A stretch of DNA of 64,000 bases from Sphingomonas flavalba. GTDB taxonomy: Bacteria > Pseudomonadota > Alphaproteobacteria > Sphingomonadales > Sphingomonadaceae. Each line of letters begins with the position of its first letter. Position 1 is the first letter of the stretch. This document shows positions 30,874 to 40,391 of this stretch, in pieces. The DNA lies in NCBI RefSeq assembly GCF_004796535.1, contig NZ_SPHY01000011.1, forward strand, positions 1 to 64,000, in the 5' to 3' direction. The position numbers and the translations under genes are program-made. A model generated the notes under the pieces. It ran no database searches, was not told where the DNA came from, and saw nothing but the letters and a program-made list of their open reading frames with translations.

Positions 30874-30948
30874 TCCCCGGTAGCTCAGCGGTAGAGCATC
30901 CGACTGTTAATCGGACGGCCGCCTGTTCGAATCAGGCCCGGGGAGCCA
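30874..30948 (+). tRNA. tRNA-Asn (anticodon GTT)
   Basis: A 75-base cloverleaf with the CCA end encoded. The acceptor stem TCCCCGG pairs with CCGGGGA, the D-arm is 'GCTCAGCGGTAGAGC', the anticodon loop CTGTTAA places GTT at 30906-30908, and the T-arm is CCTGTTCGAATCAGG. All stems pair and there is no intron. Confidence 0.98.
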
Positions 30949-30981
30949 CTTTCCGATCAGCGGCATCCTGACGCCTCCCTT

Positions 30982-31008
30982 CATACGCCGCCAATTGGGC
31001 GCCGTATG
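30982..31008. repeat. Imperfect inverted repeat downstream of tRNA-Asn
   Basis: CATACG-C-CGCC (30982-30992) pairs with GGCG-C-CGTATG (to 31008) around AATTG, with one C-C mismatch. There is no T-run, so it is not a typical terminator; it may be a tRNA-trailer structure or a regulatory site for the following gene. The rest of the gap to 31230 holds no convincing gene. Confidence 0.45.
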
Positions 31009-31230
31009 ATGCGACATGCGGCGATCACGCGGCAGAAGGCAGGATCGATGGGCCGTCCGCCGTTATCTGCGGAGCCGCGATCAACTCGGGAAACACCGAT
31101 CAGGGGCGGAATCGCCTATGCTCACGCCGGCGATACCGCCGGAGCGTCGTGTCTGGCGTCAGCCGCTTTCCGGGCGCATGATCGCCACCGGCCCCGGCAA
31201 CGGGCGCGGCCGGGTCGTGAGAGGATGCCG

Positions 31231-32694
31231 ATGACACGAGGGGACGAAACGCCGCTGCCTGAACCCGGGCGCAATTGCTGGCGGGTCGCACGGGCAGACC
31301 GCTTCGCGTTCATCGTCGACGCGGCCGATTATTTCATCGCCGCGCGCAAGGCGATGCTGGCGGCGCGCAAGAGCATTTTCCTTGTCGGCTGGGATTTCGA
31401 CGCCGGCATAACCCTGGACGAACAGGCGTCGGAAGGGCCGGCGAAGCTGGGCGACTTCATTATCTGGCTGGCCGACCGCTCGCCCGAACTGGAAATCCGG
31501 CTGCTCCGCTGGGATACCGGCGCGCTCAAGGCGATGTTCAAAGCGCGGACACTGGCGACGATCATCCGCTGGAAGATGCATCCGCGCGTGACGTTGAAGC
31601 TGGACAGCGCCCACCCGATCGCCGGCTCCCACCACCAGAAGATCGTCGTGATCGACGACTGCGTCGCCTTTTGCGGCGGCATCGACATGACGACCGGCCG
31701 CTGGGACCGCCGCGCCCACAAAGACGACGAACCGCGCCGTCGAGACCCCGACGGCAGCCGCTATACGCCCTGGCACGATGCAACCAGCGCGTTCGACGGC
31801 GACGCCGCGCGCACGGTCGGCGACCTTGCCCGCGAACGCTGGCTGGCGGCGACCGGCGAGCGACTCCAGCCGGCCGACGTGTCGCATGACTGCTGGCCGG
31901 ACGGCGTGGAGCCGAGCTTCCGGGACGTGACACTGGCCATCGCACGCACCTGCCCGGACATGGACGACAGCGGCGGCGTGCACGAGATTGAGCAGATGTA
32001 TCTCGACCTGATCGGCCGGGCGCGCCGCTATATTTATGCGGAAAGCCAGTATTTCGCGTCGCGCAAGATCGCCCGCGCGATCGCCGCCCGGCTGCAGGAG
32101 GAGGATGGACCGGAAATCGTCATCATCAACCCCGAGGCCGCCGAAGGCTGGCTGGAGCCGATCGCGATGGACTCCGCCCGCGCGCGGCTGGTCGAGGCGC
32201 TGCAACGCGTCGACCGCCACGGCCGTTTCCGCATCTATCATCCGGTCACCGGCGGCGGCGAGCCGATCTACGTCCACGCCAAGGTAATGATTATCGATGA
32301 TCGCGGCTTTCGTGTCGGCTCGTCCAATTTCAACAACCGCTCCCTCCGCCTCGACACCGAGTGCGACGTGATCCTCGACGTGGCGCAGGGCGGCACCGCC
32401 ACGGAGCGCGAAACCGTCGCCGCGATCCGCGATGATTTGCTGGCGGAGCATCTGGGCGTCGCCCGGGACAGGGTCGGCGCGACGCTGAACGAAACCGGAT
32501 CGCTGATCGCGACGATCGAGGCGCTTCGCGGCAGCGGGCGCAGCCTGGTGCCTTACACGCTGCCGGAACTGAGCGGCACCGAAACCTGGCTCGCCGACAA
32601 CGAAATCCTCGACCCCGAAGGCCCCGACGCGATGTTCGAGCCGCTCAGCCGCCGCGGCCTGTTCAAAGGCTGGCGCCTCCCCCGGCGGCGGTGA
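31231..32694 (+). CDS. Phospholipase D-like protein with two HKD motifs
   Basis: A 487-residue PLD-superfamily protein. HKD motif 1 is SHHQKIVVIDD near residues 132-143; motif 2 is VHAKVMIID near residue 348, followed by 'GSSNFNNRSLRLDTE'. Two motifs in one chain make a complete active site for phospholipid hydrolysis or transphosphatidylation (cardiolipin synthase and PLD relatives). No signal peptide or transmembrane segment is obvious. ATG 31231 is chosen because GAGAGG stands six bases upstream. Its last 32 bases overlap the convergent LysR gene. Confidence 0.9.
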   Translation: MTRGDETPLPEPGRNCWRVARADRFAFIVDAADYFIAARKAMLAARKSIFLVGWDFDAGITLDEQASEGPAKLGDFIIWLADRSPELEIRLLRWDTGALKAMFKARTLATIIRWKMHPRVTLKLDSAHPIAGSHHQKIVVIDDCVAFCGGIDMTTGRWDRRAHKDDEPRRRDPDGSRYTPWHDATSAFDGDAARTVGDLARERWLAATGERLQPADVSHDCWPDGVEPSFRDVTLAIARTCPDMDDSGGVHEIEQMYLDLIGRARRYIYAESQYFASRKIARAIAARLQEEDGPEIVIINPEAAEGWLEPIAMDSARARLVEALQRVDRHGRFRIYHPVTGGGEPIYVHAKVMIIDDRGFRVGSSNFNNRSLRLDTECDVILDVAQGGTATERETVAAIRDDLLAEHLGVARDRVGATLNETGSLIATIEALRGSGRSLVPYTLPELSGTETWLADNEILDPEGPDAMFEPLSRRGLFKGWRLPRRR

Positions 32695-33604
32695 CGGCGG
32701 CCGATCTCGCGCCCGGCGACTGCCCGCCCGCCATCGACGATCCGAGAATCTGGATCACCTGCTTCATGAACCGCGATAGCGGCCGGTCGGCAAGGTAGAT
32801 GCAGTGGATACCGAAGCCGAGCCGCGGCTCGACCTGACGGTATTCCAGTTCATCGCCCGAATAGGCCCGCGCGGTGAAGTCATCGACCAGCGCGACGCCC
32901 AGCCCCTGCCTGACCAGCGACGCAGCGATGTACATGGTGTTGATGGTGATCGCGTCGTTCAGCACCAGCCCCAGCCGTTCGACCGCGTCGTTGAACAGGT
33001 TGCCGAGCGGGCCGCTGTGAATGAGGCTGATGAAATCGCGCGATGCCAATGCCTCAAGAGGCACCGGCGCTGTCCCTTCCGGAAACTCGCCCTTGCGGAA
33101 CAGCAGGACCAACTCGCCGGTGCCGATCTGGGTGCGGGCAAGCCGAGGGTGGTGGACCGGGTCGTAGCCGACCGCCACGTCGCAGGTGCGTTCGACCAGC
33201 GCGCGCGGGATATCGGCGTGATGGATGGTGTGGATGTCGACCTTGACGTTCGGGTATCTCCGCCGGAACGTCGCCACCGCGTTCGGCGCGACGTCCAGCC
33301 CGAACCCCGGCATCACCGCCAGACGGACGACGCCGTTCACTCCGCGCGCGATATTGACCGAAGTTTGATGTAGCGACCCCAGCTTCGCGTATATCTCATC
33401 CACCTCGAGGAAGATGATGCGCGCCTCGTCGGTCGGTGTCAGTCGGCCCCGCGCCCGGTGAAACAGCGGGAACCCGACCCGGCTTTCGGCGTGGCGGAGC
33501 ATCTTGCTGACAGACGGCTGGGCAACGTTCAGCGCACGCGCCGCCGCGCTGACCGACCCGTGGGTGTAAACCGCGTGGAAAACCTCGATATGCCGCAGAT
33601 TCAT
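32663..33604 (-). CDS. LysR-family transcriptional regulator, last gene of the D-amino-acid locus
   Basis: A 313-residue LysR protein: winged helix-turn-helix 'LRHIEVFHAVYTHGSVSAAA' ... 'VAQPSVSKML' in the first 60 residues, then an effector domain ending 'HCIYLADRPLSRFMKQVIQI'. It is the last gene of a run that all points leftward, 81 bases after the symporter, so it probably regulates the symporter-dgcA-dgcN-deacylase genes. LysR proteins usually bind an inducer that is a pathway metabolite; D-glutamate or an N-acyl-D-amino acid is a guess from context. The start MNLRHIE at 33604 is chosen over one or ten upstream codons. Confidence 0.85.
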   Translation of the reverse strand: MNLRHIEVFHAVYTHGSVSAAARALNVAQPSVSKMLRHAESRVGFPLFHRARGRLTPTDEARIIFLEVDEIYAKLGSLHQTSVNIARGVNGVVRLAVMPGFGLDVAPNAVATFRRRYPNVKVDIHTIHHADIPRALVERTCDVAVGYDPVHHPRLARTQIGTGELVLLFRKGEFPEGTAPVPLEALASRDFISLIHSGPLGNLFNDAVERLGLVLNDAITINTMYIAASLVRQGLGVALVDDFTARAYSGDELEYRQVEPRLGFGIHCIYLADRPLSRFMKQVIQILGSSMAGGQSPGARSAAVTAAGGGASL

Positions 33605-33685
33605 CATCGCCAGGGCAGGCTCGCACAGCTGCACGGCATCGGCAAGCGGCGCCAGCGGAGGCTGGGCACGCGCGCTTTCCTGCCC

Positions 33686-34996
33686 TCAGACCTCCGGCAC
33701 GTGATGGAATACCTCCCTGTCGATGTCGCCGGACCAATGGGCGACGACCGTCGCGTTGGTCAGGTTGGTGCCGACATTGGGCACCGTCCGCATCATGTCG
33801 AGGAAGCGATCGAACGGCAGGATGAAGCCGACGATCATTGCGCTCTGCGCGTCATCGATCCCGACTACCGACAGCACCGCCGCCATCATGAACAGCGCGG
33901 AGGACGGCACCGGCGGGGAACTGAGCGCGATGATCGTCGAAACCGCGATGACCAGCGCCATCTGCAATGGCTCCAGCGTGACGCCCAGCGCCTGCGCGCC
34001 GAAGATCGACAGCATTGCGACATACATGGCGGTGCCGTCGCGCGCGATGCTGGCGCCCAGCGGCAGCACCGACGAGAGCACCGGCTTGGCGATGCCCAGA
34101 TTGCGCTCGGCGACCGACATCTCGACCGGCAGGCTCGCCGAACTGGATGAGGTCGAGAAGGCGACCAACATCGCATCGACGGTACCGCGCAGGAATTTCG
34201 TCGCCGGCAGGCCGGTCAATGCCTGGACGATGCCGGGCTGGACGACCACGGTCAGGATCACGCAGCCGCCCGCCACGCCCAGCGCGAGCAGCGAGATGTT
34301 CATGAATACGCCGACACCGCCGACACCAACCGCGGCGGCGACAAGGCCGAACACGCCGATCGGGGCAGTTTCGATCACCACCCGCACCAGATGCATCATC
34401 ACTTCGGCGCCAAGCACCAGCGTGTCGGCCAGCGGCCGCCCCCGCGCGCCGAGCGCCAGCACGCCGACGGCAAAAAGGATCGCGAAGAAGATCGTCGCCA
34501 GCATGTCGCCTTCGGCGATCGCCATGACCGGGTTGATCGGAATGATGCCGAGAAGCTGTTCGGACAGCGTCATGCTCGACCGGATCGCCATCGGCTCCGC
34601 GCCGGCGATCGCCACGCCGACACCGGGCTGGAGCAGCAGTGCAATGGCAAGGCCGAGCGTCGCCGCCAGACCGGCGGTCAATACGAACAGGCTGACGGTG
34701 CGCGCGCCGAGCGAGCCGAGCTTGCGCGGATCGCCCAGCGCGATCACCCCCGACGCGATCGAGAAGAAGACCAGCGGCGCGACCAGCATGCGGGTCAGCC
34801 GGACGAATATGTCGCCCAGCCATTTGACGTTGACCGCCGCTTCGCCAAAGGCGAGGCCGACGATGATCGCAAGGCCAAGGGCGGGCAGGATCCGTTTCCA
34901 CAGCGGAATGTCGATCCAATAGCGGTGCAACGCGCTTTTAGGGGACGCTTCGGGTTGCCGCCCGCCGTCTTCCGTATGCGGCTCCGCGTCGTTCAT
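33686..34996 (-). CDS. Dicarboxylate/amino-acid:cation symporter (SDF family), acidic-substrate type
   Basis: A 436-residue inner-membrane carrier of the GltP/DctA fold. HP1 is the serine-rich 'STSSSSASLPVEM'; the seventh helix has ARDGTAMY where the family usually has NMDGT; the eighth helix reads 'DRFLDMMRTVPNV', keeping the Asp and Arg (Asp394 and Arg397 in archaeal GltPh) that bind the side-chain carboxylate of aspartate or glutamate. An acidic amino acid is therefore the likely cargo. Start and upstream stop overlap by ATGA with dgcA, so import and epimerisation are coupled. The paralogue at 60863-62194 shares all of these features. Confidence 0.9.
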   Translation of the reverse strand: MNDAEPHTEDGGRQPEASPKSALHRYWIDIPLWKRILPALGLAIIVGLAFGEAAVNVKWLGDIFVRLTRMLVAPLVFFSIASGVIALGDPRKLGSLGARTVSLFVLTAGLAATLGLAIALLLQPGVGVAIAGAEPMAIRSSMTLSEQLLGIIPINPVMAIAEGDMLATIFFAILFAVGVLALGARGRPLADTLVLGAEVMMHLVRVVIETAPIGVFGLVAAAVGVGGVGVFMNISLLALGVAGGCVILTVVVQPGIVQALTGLPATKFLRGTVDAMLVAFSTSSSSASLPVEMSVAERNLGIAKPVLSSVLPLGASIARDGTAMYVAMLSIFGAQALGVTLEPLQMALVIAVSTIIALSSPPVPSSALFMMAAVLSVVGIDDAQSAMIVGFILPFDRFLDMMRTVPNVGTNLTNATVVAHWSGDIDREVFHHVPEV

Positions 34997-35982
34997 CGCC
35001 CACCCCACAGATCGCCTGATGGTGCGGCCAACCGGCCACCGGCCAGCCGCACACCATCGGCATGGTCGTCCGCCAGCCATAGCGGTCCGTCGAGATCGGC
35101 GAAATCGGCTTGCGCCGCCACCAGAAACGCCGGCGCGATAGACAGGGACGAGCAGATCATGCAGCCGGTCATCACCTGCATGCCGGCAGCTCGGGCGGCG
35201 GTGAGCAGAGCGAGCGCCTCGGTCAGCCCGCCGGTCTTGTCCAGCTTGATATTGACCGCCTGATAGCGGCCCGCCAGCCGCTCGACATCGGCGGCGACGT
35301 GGCAGGATTCATCCGCGCAAATCGGGGTCGCGCTGTGCAAGCCCGCCAGTGCATCGTCGGCGCCGGCGGGCAGTGGCTGCTCGAGCAGCATAACACGCAG
35401 CTCAGCGAGCACCGGCAGCATCGCCGTCAGCAGGTCCGGCGACCACGCCTCGTTGGCGTCAACGATCAGCGTCGGGTCGGGCGCGGCCTGCCGCACCGCG
35501 CGCAGTTGCGCCGCCGGGTCGTTCGCGTCGACTTTCACCTTGACCAGCGGCTCGCCGGCCAGCGCCGCAGCGGCATGCGCCATCGCCGCCGGCGTATCGA
35601 TGCCGACGGTGCGCGCGGTAACGATGGCGCCGGCGGCCGGCGCGGCGGCCAGCGCCGCCGCCGAGGTGCCGGCGCGCCGCGCCTCAAGGTCCCACAGCGC
35701 GCAATCAAGGGCGTTGCGCGCCGCGCCCGGCCCCAGCGCCTTGCCGAGCGCCGCCCGCGTCATCCCCGCTTCGATCGGCCCGCGCAGCGCCTCCAGTTGG
35801 GCGACACAGCTCTCAACGCTCTCGCCGTAGCGGGCGATCGGCGCGCCTTCGCCCCGACCGACAATTCCCTGCTCCTCCAGTTCGACGACCAGTAGGTCGG
35901 CGACGTGCCGAACCCCCCGGGCGATGCGGAACGGCGTCGCGAGCGGCCTGCGATCGATCAGGAGGCGGAGGTTGCGAAGCAT
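34993..35982 (-). CDS. dgcA: Enolase-superfamily epimerase/racemase, DgcA or L-Ala-D/L-Glu epimerase type
   Basis: A 329-residue muconate-lactonising/enolase fold. Catalytic and metal residues follow the dipeptide-epimerase order: the KxK motif in 'LVKVKVDAND', Asp in 'LIVDANEAW', Glu in 'LLEQPLP', Asp in 'ICADESCH', and the second catalytic Lys in 'NIKLDKTGG'. Relatives are L-Ala-D/L-Glu epimerase and DgcA, which racemises N-acetyl-D-glutamate to N-acetyl-L-glutamate. DgcA is favoured because the gene overlaps a DUF1611 gene (DgcN) by 25 bases. The final substrate cannot be fixed from sequence, so the symbol is provisional. Confidence 0.82.
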   Translation of the reverse strand: MLRNLRLLIDRRPLATPFRIARGVRHVADLLVVELEEQGIVGRGEGAPIARYGESVESCVAQLEALRGPIEAGMTRAALGKALGPGAARNALDCALWDLEARRAGTSAAALAAAPAAGAIVTARTVGIDTPAAMAHAAAALAGEPLVKVKVDANDPAAQLRAVRQAAPDPTLIVDANEAWSPDLLTAMLPVLAELRVMLLEQPLPAGADDALAGLHSATPICADESCHVAADVERLAGRYQAVNIKLDKTGGLTEALALLTAARAAGMQVMTGCMICSSLSIAPAFLVAAQADFADLDGPLWLADDHADGVRLAGGRLAAPSGDLWGGR

Positions 35983-36977
35983 GCCTGCACCCTGTCGACG
36001 ATCCGGGCGACGCCGTGCCGGTACGGGTCCTGGCACGGCAGACCCGTCTCGGCCGCCGTCGCCTCGCACAGCCGCAGCGCTTCGGCCTCGTCCAGCGCCG
36101 ATGTGTTGAGGCAGACGCCGACCGCCTGCACATCCGGGCTGGTCAGCCGCGCGGCGGCAAGATTCGCCTCCAGACACGCGGCGAGCGACGGCAGCGCGCG
36201 CGCCGGCAGGCCCCGCATATGCGGCCGCGACGGATCGTGGCACATGACGATCGCCGCTGGCTGGGCGCCGTGGAGCAAGCCGAGCGAGACCCCTGCATAG
36301 GACGGGTGGAACAGCGACCCCTGCCCTTCGACAATGTCCCAGCCATCGTCGTCGCGCGCCGGCGAAATGGTTTCCGCCGCGCCGGAAATGAAATCGGCGA
36401 CAACCGCGTCGACCGAGATACCGTCACCGGCGATCATGATCCCGGTTTGGCCGGTCGCCCGGAAATCGGCGTTCCAGCCGCGCCCCCGCATCTCCCGCTC
36501 AAGGGCAAGGGAAGAATACATCTTGCCGACCGAACAATCGGTGCCGACGGTCAGCAGCCGCCGCCCCGCCCGCGGCCGCCCGTTGCCGATCGGCACGCCC
36601 GACGGCGGGTGGCGGACATCGAAAAGCCGCACGCCGTTGGCCCGCGCCGCTTCGCGAATGACGGCGACATCTTCCAGCCGGTCGTGCAGGCCGGCGGCGA
36701 CGTTCAGCCCGGCGTCGAGCGCCGCGACGACATCGGCGATCACGCCTTGGCCCATCACCCCGCCGACATTGGCGACGCCCAGGATCAGCGTCTGCGCGCC
36801 CACCGCCCTCGCCTGCGCGAAGGTCATTTCCGGCAGGCCGAGGTCGACGCCGCTGCCCGGCAGCCGGTACTGGCCAACACACAGTTCGGGGCGCCAGACC
36901 GCAACGCCGCGCGAGGTCTTGACCTGGATCTGGTCGGTCACATCACCCAGGTAGAGCAGATAGGGAGCAGGAAGCAT
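35958..36977 (-). CDS. dgcN: DUF1611 protein, D-glutamate N-acetyltransferase DgcN type
   Basis: A 339-residue cytoplasmic protein. 'AQTLILGVANVGGVMGQGVI' (20 residues), 'GTDCSVGKMYSSLAL' with a P-loop-like GxxCSVGK, and 'RATGQTGIMIAGDGISVD' are diagnostic for DUF1611. DgcN of this family was shown in marine bacteria to acetylate D-glutamate with acetyl-CoA before DgcA racemises the product. The ATG at 36977 has GAGG six bases upstream and is preferred to the ATG two codons earlier. Overlap with dgcA indicates one functional unit. Function is inferred from family and neighbour; older annotations call it an NAD-dependent epimerase-like protein. Confidence 0.8.
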   Translation of the reverse strand: MLPAPYLLYLGDVTDQIQVKTSRGVAVWRPELCVGQYRLPGSGVDLGLPEMTFAQARAVGAQTLILGVANVGGVMGQGVIADVVAALDAGLNVAAGLHDRLEDVAVIREAARANGVRLFDVRHPPSGVPIGNGRPRAGRRLLTVGTDCSVGKMYSSLALEREMRGRGWNADFRATGQTGIMIAGDGISVDAVVADFISGAAETISPARDDDGWDIVEGQGSLFHPSYAGVSLGLLHGAQPAAIVMCHDPSRPHMRGLPARALPSLAACLEANLAAARLTSPDVQAVGVCLNTSALDEAEALRLCEATAAETGLPCQDPYRHGVARIVDRVQACFATSAS

Positions 36978-37104
36978 CGTCATCCTCGCAAGCCGGCGTG
37001 AACGAAGGGTTCGTCCAGTTAGTAGAAAGGCGGGGGAGCCAGGGAAAATACCAAGGGGCGCCTCTTCCATAGCGACTGGCTATGCCGTCCGGCGCCCGCG
37101 CGGA

Positions 37105-38748
37105 TCATCCGGCGGGGCAGCCCGGCGTCGCCGGGTCCGGGCGGACGCGGTCGGGCCGCGCCGGTCCTTTCAGCACTCGCCCCGGCGTCGCGCCGGTCAA
37201 CGTTCCGGCGCGGATCACCGGCACGCCGTTGACGACGACATGCCTGATCCCGACGGGAAACTGATGCGGATCGGTGAAGGTGGCTCGGTCGGCGACGGTC
37301 GCCGGATCGAACACCGTGATGTCGGCAAACGCCCCCTCGCGCAGCCTCCCGCGGTCGGCCTGGCCGTACTGGTCCGCCGGCAGCGAGGTCATCCGCCGGA
37401 CGGCGTCCTCCAGCGTCAGCACATTCTGCTCGCGTACATAGCGGCCCAGCACGCGGGGGAATGCACTATAGCTGCGCGGATGCGGATGCCCTTCCCCCCA
37501 CCCGACCGGGTCGCCGTCCGTCTCGATCATGGCGAGCGGGTGTTTCAGGATGCGGACGACGTCCTCCTCCTCCATCGCGTGGTAGATCGCGGAAAAACCG
37601 CCGGCGAGCTGAAGTTCGATCAGCAACTGCACCGCGTCATCGGGCGTGCCCTGCAATCCCCGGTCGGCCGCCAGGTCGGCAAGCGTGCGGCCGTTATACT
37701 GCGGGGCGGACGGCACGACACGGAACTGCAGCCGGCGCAGGTCGGCGCCGCCGCGCTGCTGGAGCAGAATGCGGCGGGTCTCCGCCTCGATCCGCGCGCG
37801 TGTCGCCGGGTCGGCAATCCGCTCGCGGAAGCGCTCCGCCCCGCCGGCATGCGCCCAGGACGGGAACATGATCGCCGATGTCGAACTCGATGCGGTATAG
37901 GGATACAGGTCGTGGGTCACGTCCAGCCCGCGCGCGCGGGCACCGTCGATCAGCGCCAGCGTGCGCGTGCTCCATCCCCATTGGCCAGCGCCAGTCACCT
38001 TGTGGTGGTTGATCTGGGCCGGCAGCGCCGCCTCTTCCGCGATGCGGACCAGTTCGGCAATGGAATCGAGCACGCCGCGCCCTTCGTCGCGCATGTGCGA
38101 CACGTAGATGCCGCCGTGGCACGAAGCGACGCGGGCGAGCGCGACCAGTTCCTCCGTCTTGGCGTAGTTGGCCGGCACGTAGATCAACCCGGTCGACAGG
38201 CCGAGCGCGCCGTCCGTCATCGCCTCGGCGACTATCTTCTGCATCCGGGCAAGCTCCGCCGCGGTCGGCGCCCGATCCTGCTGGCCCAGCACCTGCGCGC
38301 GCGCGAAGCTGTGCCCGGCGAAGAAGCCGACGTTGGGCGCGACGGCCAGCGACGCCATATAAGCATGCAGCGGATAGGGCTGAGCCCCGCTGTGCAGGCT
38401 GGCGATGATCGAGGTGATGCCCTGCCGCAGGAAATTCTCCGCCAGCGGGGATTCGTGGATGTTGACCGCGATGTGGGCGTGATTGTCGATGAAGCCGGGT
38501 GAAACGACATGGCCGGTTGCATCCAGCGCCACCGCCCCGGCACTTGCCGCCAGCCCGTCGCGGGCGATGACCGCGATCCGGCCGTCCTTGATGCCGACAT
38601 CGCCGCGATAGGCGGGCGCGCCAGTTCCGTCGACGATCTCGCCGCCGCGGATCACCAGATCATAGGTCGGCTTTGCCCATGCCGGGCCGCCGTGCGCCGC
38701 CGTGCCGAGCAGGGCGGCCAGCACGACGCGGCGGATCGCCGCCGTCAT
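37105..38748 (-). CDS. N-acyl-D-amino-acid deacylase homologue 1 (exported, divergent)
   Basis: A 547-residue amidohydrolase with signal peptide (AAIRRVVLAALLGTAAHGGP...AWA). The metal motif is GFIDNHAHI near residue 88; histidine ligands lie in 'QINHHKVTG', the catalytic Asp in 'AMIETDGDPVG', and a terminal beta domain has 'REGAFADITVFDP'. The family hydrolyses N-acyl-D-amino acids to D-amino acid and fatty acid or acetate. The NCG segment that usually supplies a Cys metal ligand reads 'ASLHSG' here, so metal binding differs. Its ATG overlaps the stop of deacylase 2, and a gap of 127 bases precedes dgcN. Of the three copies it is the most divergent, for example lacking the PPAGTC tail. Confidence 0.83.
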   Translation of the reverse strand: MTAAIRRVVLAALLGTAAHGGPAWAKPTYDLVIRGGEIVDGTGAPAYRGDVGIKDGRIAVIARDGLAASAGAVALDATGHVVSPGFIDNHAHIAVNIHESPLAENFLRQGITSIIASLHSGAQPYPLHAYMASLAVAPNVGFFAGHSFARAQVLGQQDRAPTAAELARMQKIVAEAMTDGALGLSTGLIYVPANYAKTEELVALARVASCHGGIYVSHMRDEGRGVLDSIAELVRIAEEAALPAQINHHKVTGAGQWGWSTRTLALIDGARARGLDVTHDLYPYTASSSTSAIMFPSWAHAGGAERFRERIADPATRARIEAETRRILLQQRGGADLRRLQFRVVPSAPQYNGRTLADLAADRGLQGTPDDAVQLLIELQLAGGFSAIYHAMEEEDVVRILKHPLAMIETDGDPVGWGEGHPHPRSYSAFPRVLGRYVREQNVLTLEDAVRRMTSLPADQYGQADRGRLREGAFADITVFDPATVADRATFTDPHQFPVGIRHVVVNGVPVIRAGTLTGATPGRVLKGPARPDRVRPDPATPGCPAG

Positions 38749-40349
38749 GAGCATGTGCCCGCCGGTGGCGTGCGGAGCAGCGCGCGGCCTGGCAGCGCCC
38801 CGGTCGGCTTGCCCGCCTCGAGGACCAGCCTGCCGTTGACGATGACGTGCTCGACGCCGGTCGACAGCAGCGTCGGTTCGACAAAGGTCGCGCGCGGCCG
38901 GAAGGTGCCGGGGTCGATGACGACGATATCGGCGAAACCACCCTCGCGGATATAGCCCCGCCCTTCCAGCCCAAGCGTATCGGCGACAAGCCCGCTCGCC
39001 TTGTGGACGAAGGCTTCGGTGCTCAGCACACCGGCGTCCAGCACATAATTGGCGTAAAGCCGGGGGTAGCTGGCATGGCCGCGCGGATGGCCGGTGGCCG
39101 ATCCGTCGCTGGAGAACATCGTCCAGGGCTGCTTCATCAGCAGGCGGATGTCGGGTTCGGTGATCGCGAAGATCGCGACGCTCGGGCTGCCTTCCTTCAG
39201 GATGCGTACCGCCGCCTCGGCCGGGGTGATCCGCCATTCGGCCGCCAGCTCCGATATCCTGCGGCCGATCAGGGCCTCCTGCCCCGGCGCGCGGGTGATC
39301 AGGATATTCTGCGCGCCGCCACGTTCAGCGAAGAAGGTGGTCGATTCGGCCAGGATCCGCGCCAGGCTGGCGCGTTCGTCGAACCGGCGCAGCATCGCCT
39401 CGCGCCCGCCGTCCTGCGCCCAGCGCGGGATCGCCATCGCGACCAGCCCGGTGTTGGACGCATTCCACGGATACTGGTCGGCAGTCACCTTGACCCCGCC
39501 GCGCTGCGCCTCCTCGACGATCGCGACCAGTTCGGCCATCGAGCTGCCGTCCGGCCTGGCACCGGAGGACACCTTGAAATGGCCCAGATGCAGCGGCGCG
39601 CCGCTTTCGCGGGCGATGCGGATCTGCTCGCGGGTCGACGCGACGACGCCGATCGATGTGTTGCCCTCGTCACGCTGGTGAGTGTCGTACAGGCCACCGC
39701 GCCGCCCGGCTTCTGTCGCGACCGCGATCACCTCCTCGGTCGACGCGAAGCTTTGCGGCGCGTAGAACAGGCCCGACGACAGGCCGTAGGCGCCCTCGCA
39801 CATCCCCTTGGCGGCCAGCGCCTTCATCTGCTCCAGTTCGCCGGCATCGGGGGCGCGGGCATCGTCGCCCAGCACCCGCTGCCGGATCGCGCCGAAGCCG
39901 ACATAGGAAGCGAAATTCCCACCGGCGCCGGCAGCCGTCGCCGTTTTCGCGAAGGCGGCGACATCCGGATCGCCGCCGCCATCGACGCCGATGACGTTGG
40001 TGGTGACGCCCTGGGTCAGTTGGCGCAGCAACAGCCGCATCTTGGGGTCACTCGACGCGATCTCGTCCGTCGCATGGACGTGGGCGTCGATGAAGCCGGG
40101 GACGACCATCTTGCCCGCCGCGTCGATGCTGCGGGCAGCGGAAATGCCGGCGGCGCGCGCGTCGCCGATGAAGACGATCCGGTCGCCTAACAGGCCGACG
40201 TCGACGCTGCGGGCCGGCTCCAGCGCGCCGGAATAGACCTGCCCGCCGGTGATCAGGACGTCGACCTGCCGCGGTTCGCGCGCGGAGGAAGCGGACACCA
40301 GCATCGTCGCGGCGGCCCCGGCCGCCAGCCATCGTTTGAACGCGTTCAT
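38745..40349 (-). CDS. N-acyl-D-amino-acid deacylase homologue 2 (exported)
   Basis: A 534-residue amidohydrolase with a signal peptide ending 'MLVSASSA'. Motifs: GFIDAHVHATDE (HxH), 'LHLGHFKVS', 'TMFSSDGSATGHPRGHASYP' (20 residues), and C-terminal 'GGFADIVVIDP'. 'GVTTNVIGVDGGGDP' replaces the usual NCG motif, so the Cys ligand of characterised D-aminoacylases is an Asp position here. Tail PPAGTCS is shared with homologue 3. GGGAG stands six bases before the chosen ATG. Likely periplasmic D-aminoacylase, substrate unknown. Confidence 0.85.
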   Translation of the reverse strand: MNAFKRWLAAGAAATMLVSASSAREPRQVDVLITGGQVYSGALEPARSVDVGLLGDRIVFIGDARAAGISAARSIDAAGKMVVPGFIDAHVHATDEIASSDPKMRLLLRQLTQGVTTNVIGVDGGGDPDVAAFAKTATAAGAGGNFASYVGFGAIRQRVLGDDARAPDAGELEQMKALAAKGMCEGAYGLSSGLFYAPQSFASTEEVIAVATEAGRRGGLYDTHQRDEGNTSIGVVASTREQIRIARESGAPLHLGHFKVSSGARPDGSSMAELVAIVEEAQRGGVKVTADQYPWNASNTGLVAMAIPRWAQDGGREAMLRRFDERASLARILAESTTFFAERGGAQNILITRAPGQEALIGRRISELAAEWRITPAEAAVRILKEGSPSVAIFAITEPDIRLLMKQPWTMFSSDGSATGHPRGHASYPRLYANYVLDAGVLSTEAFVHKASGLVADTLGLEGRGYIREGGFADIVVIDPGTFRPRATFVEPTLLSTGVEHVIVNGRLVLEAGKPTGALPGRALLRTPPAGTCS

Positions 40350-40391
40350 CATCGTCTCCCCATCCTCAGCCCGTCAACGTCGCGGCCGGCG

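Noticed and set aside
31006-31230. Longer N-terminus of the phospholipase D-like protein
   Set aside because: No ribosome-binding site and random-looking composition; GAGAGG before ATG 31231 gives the better start.
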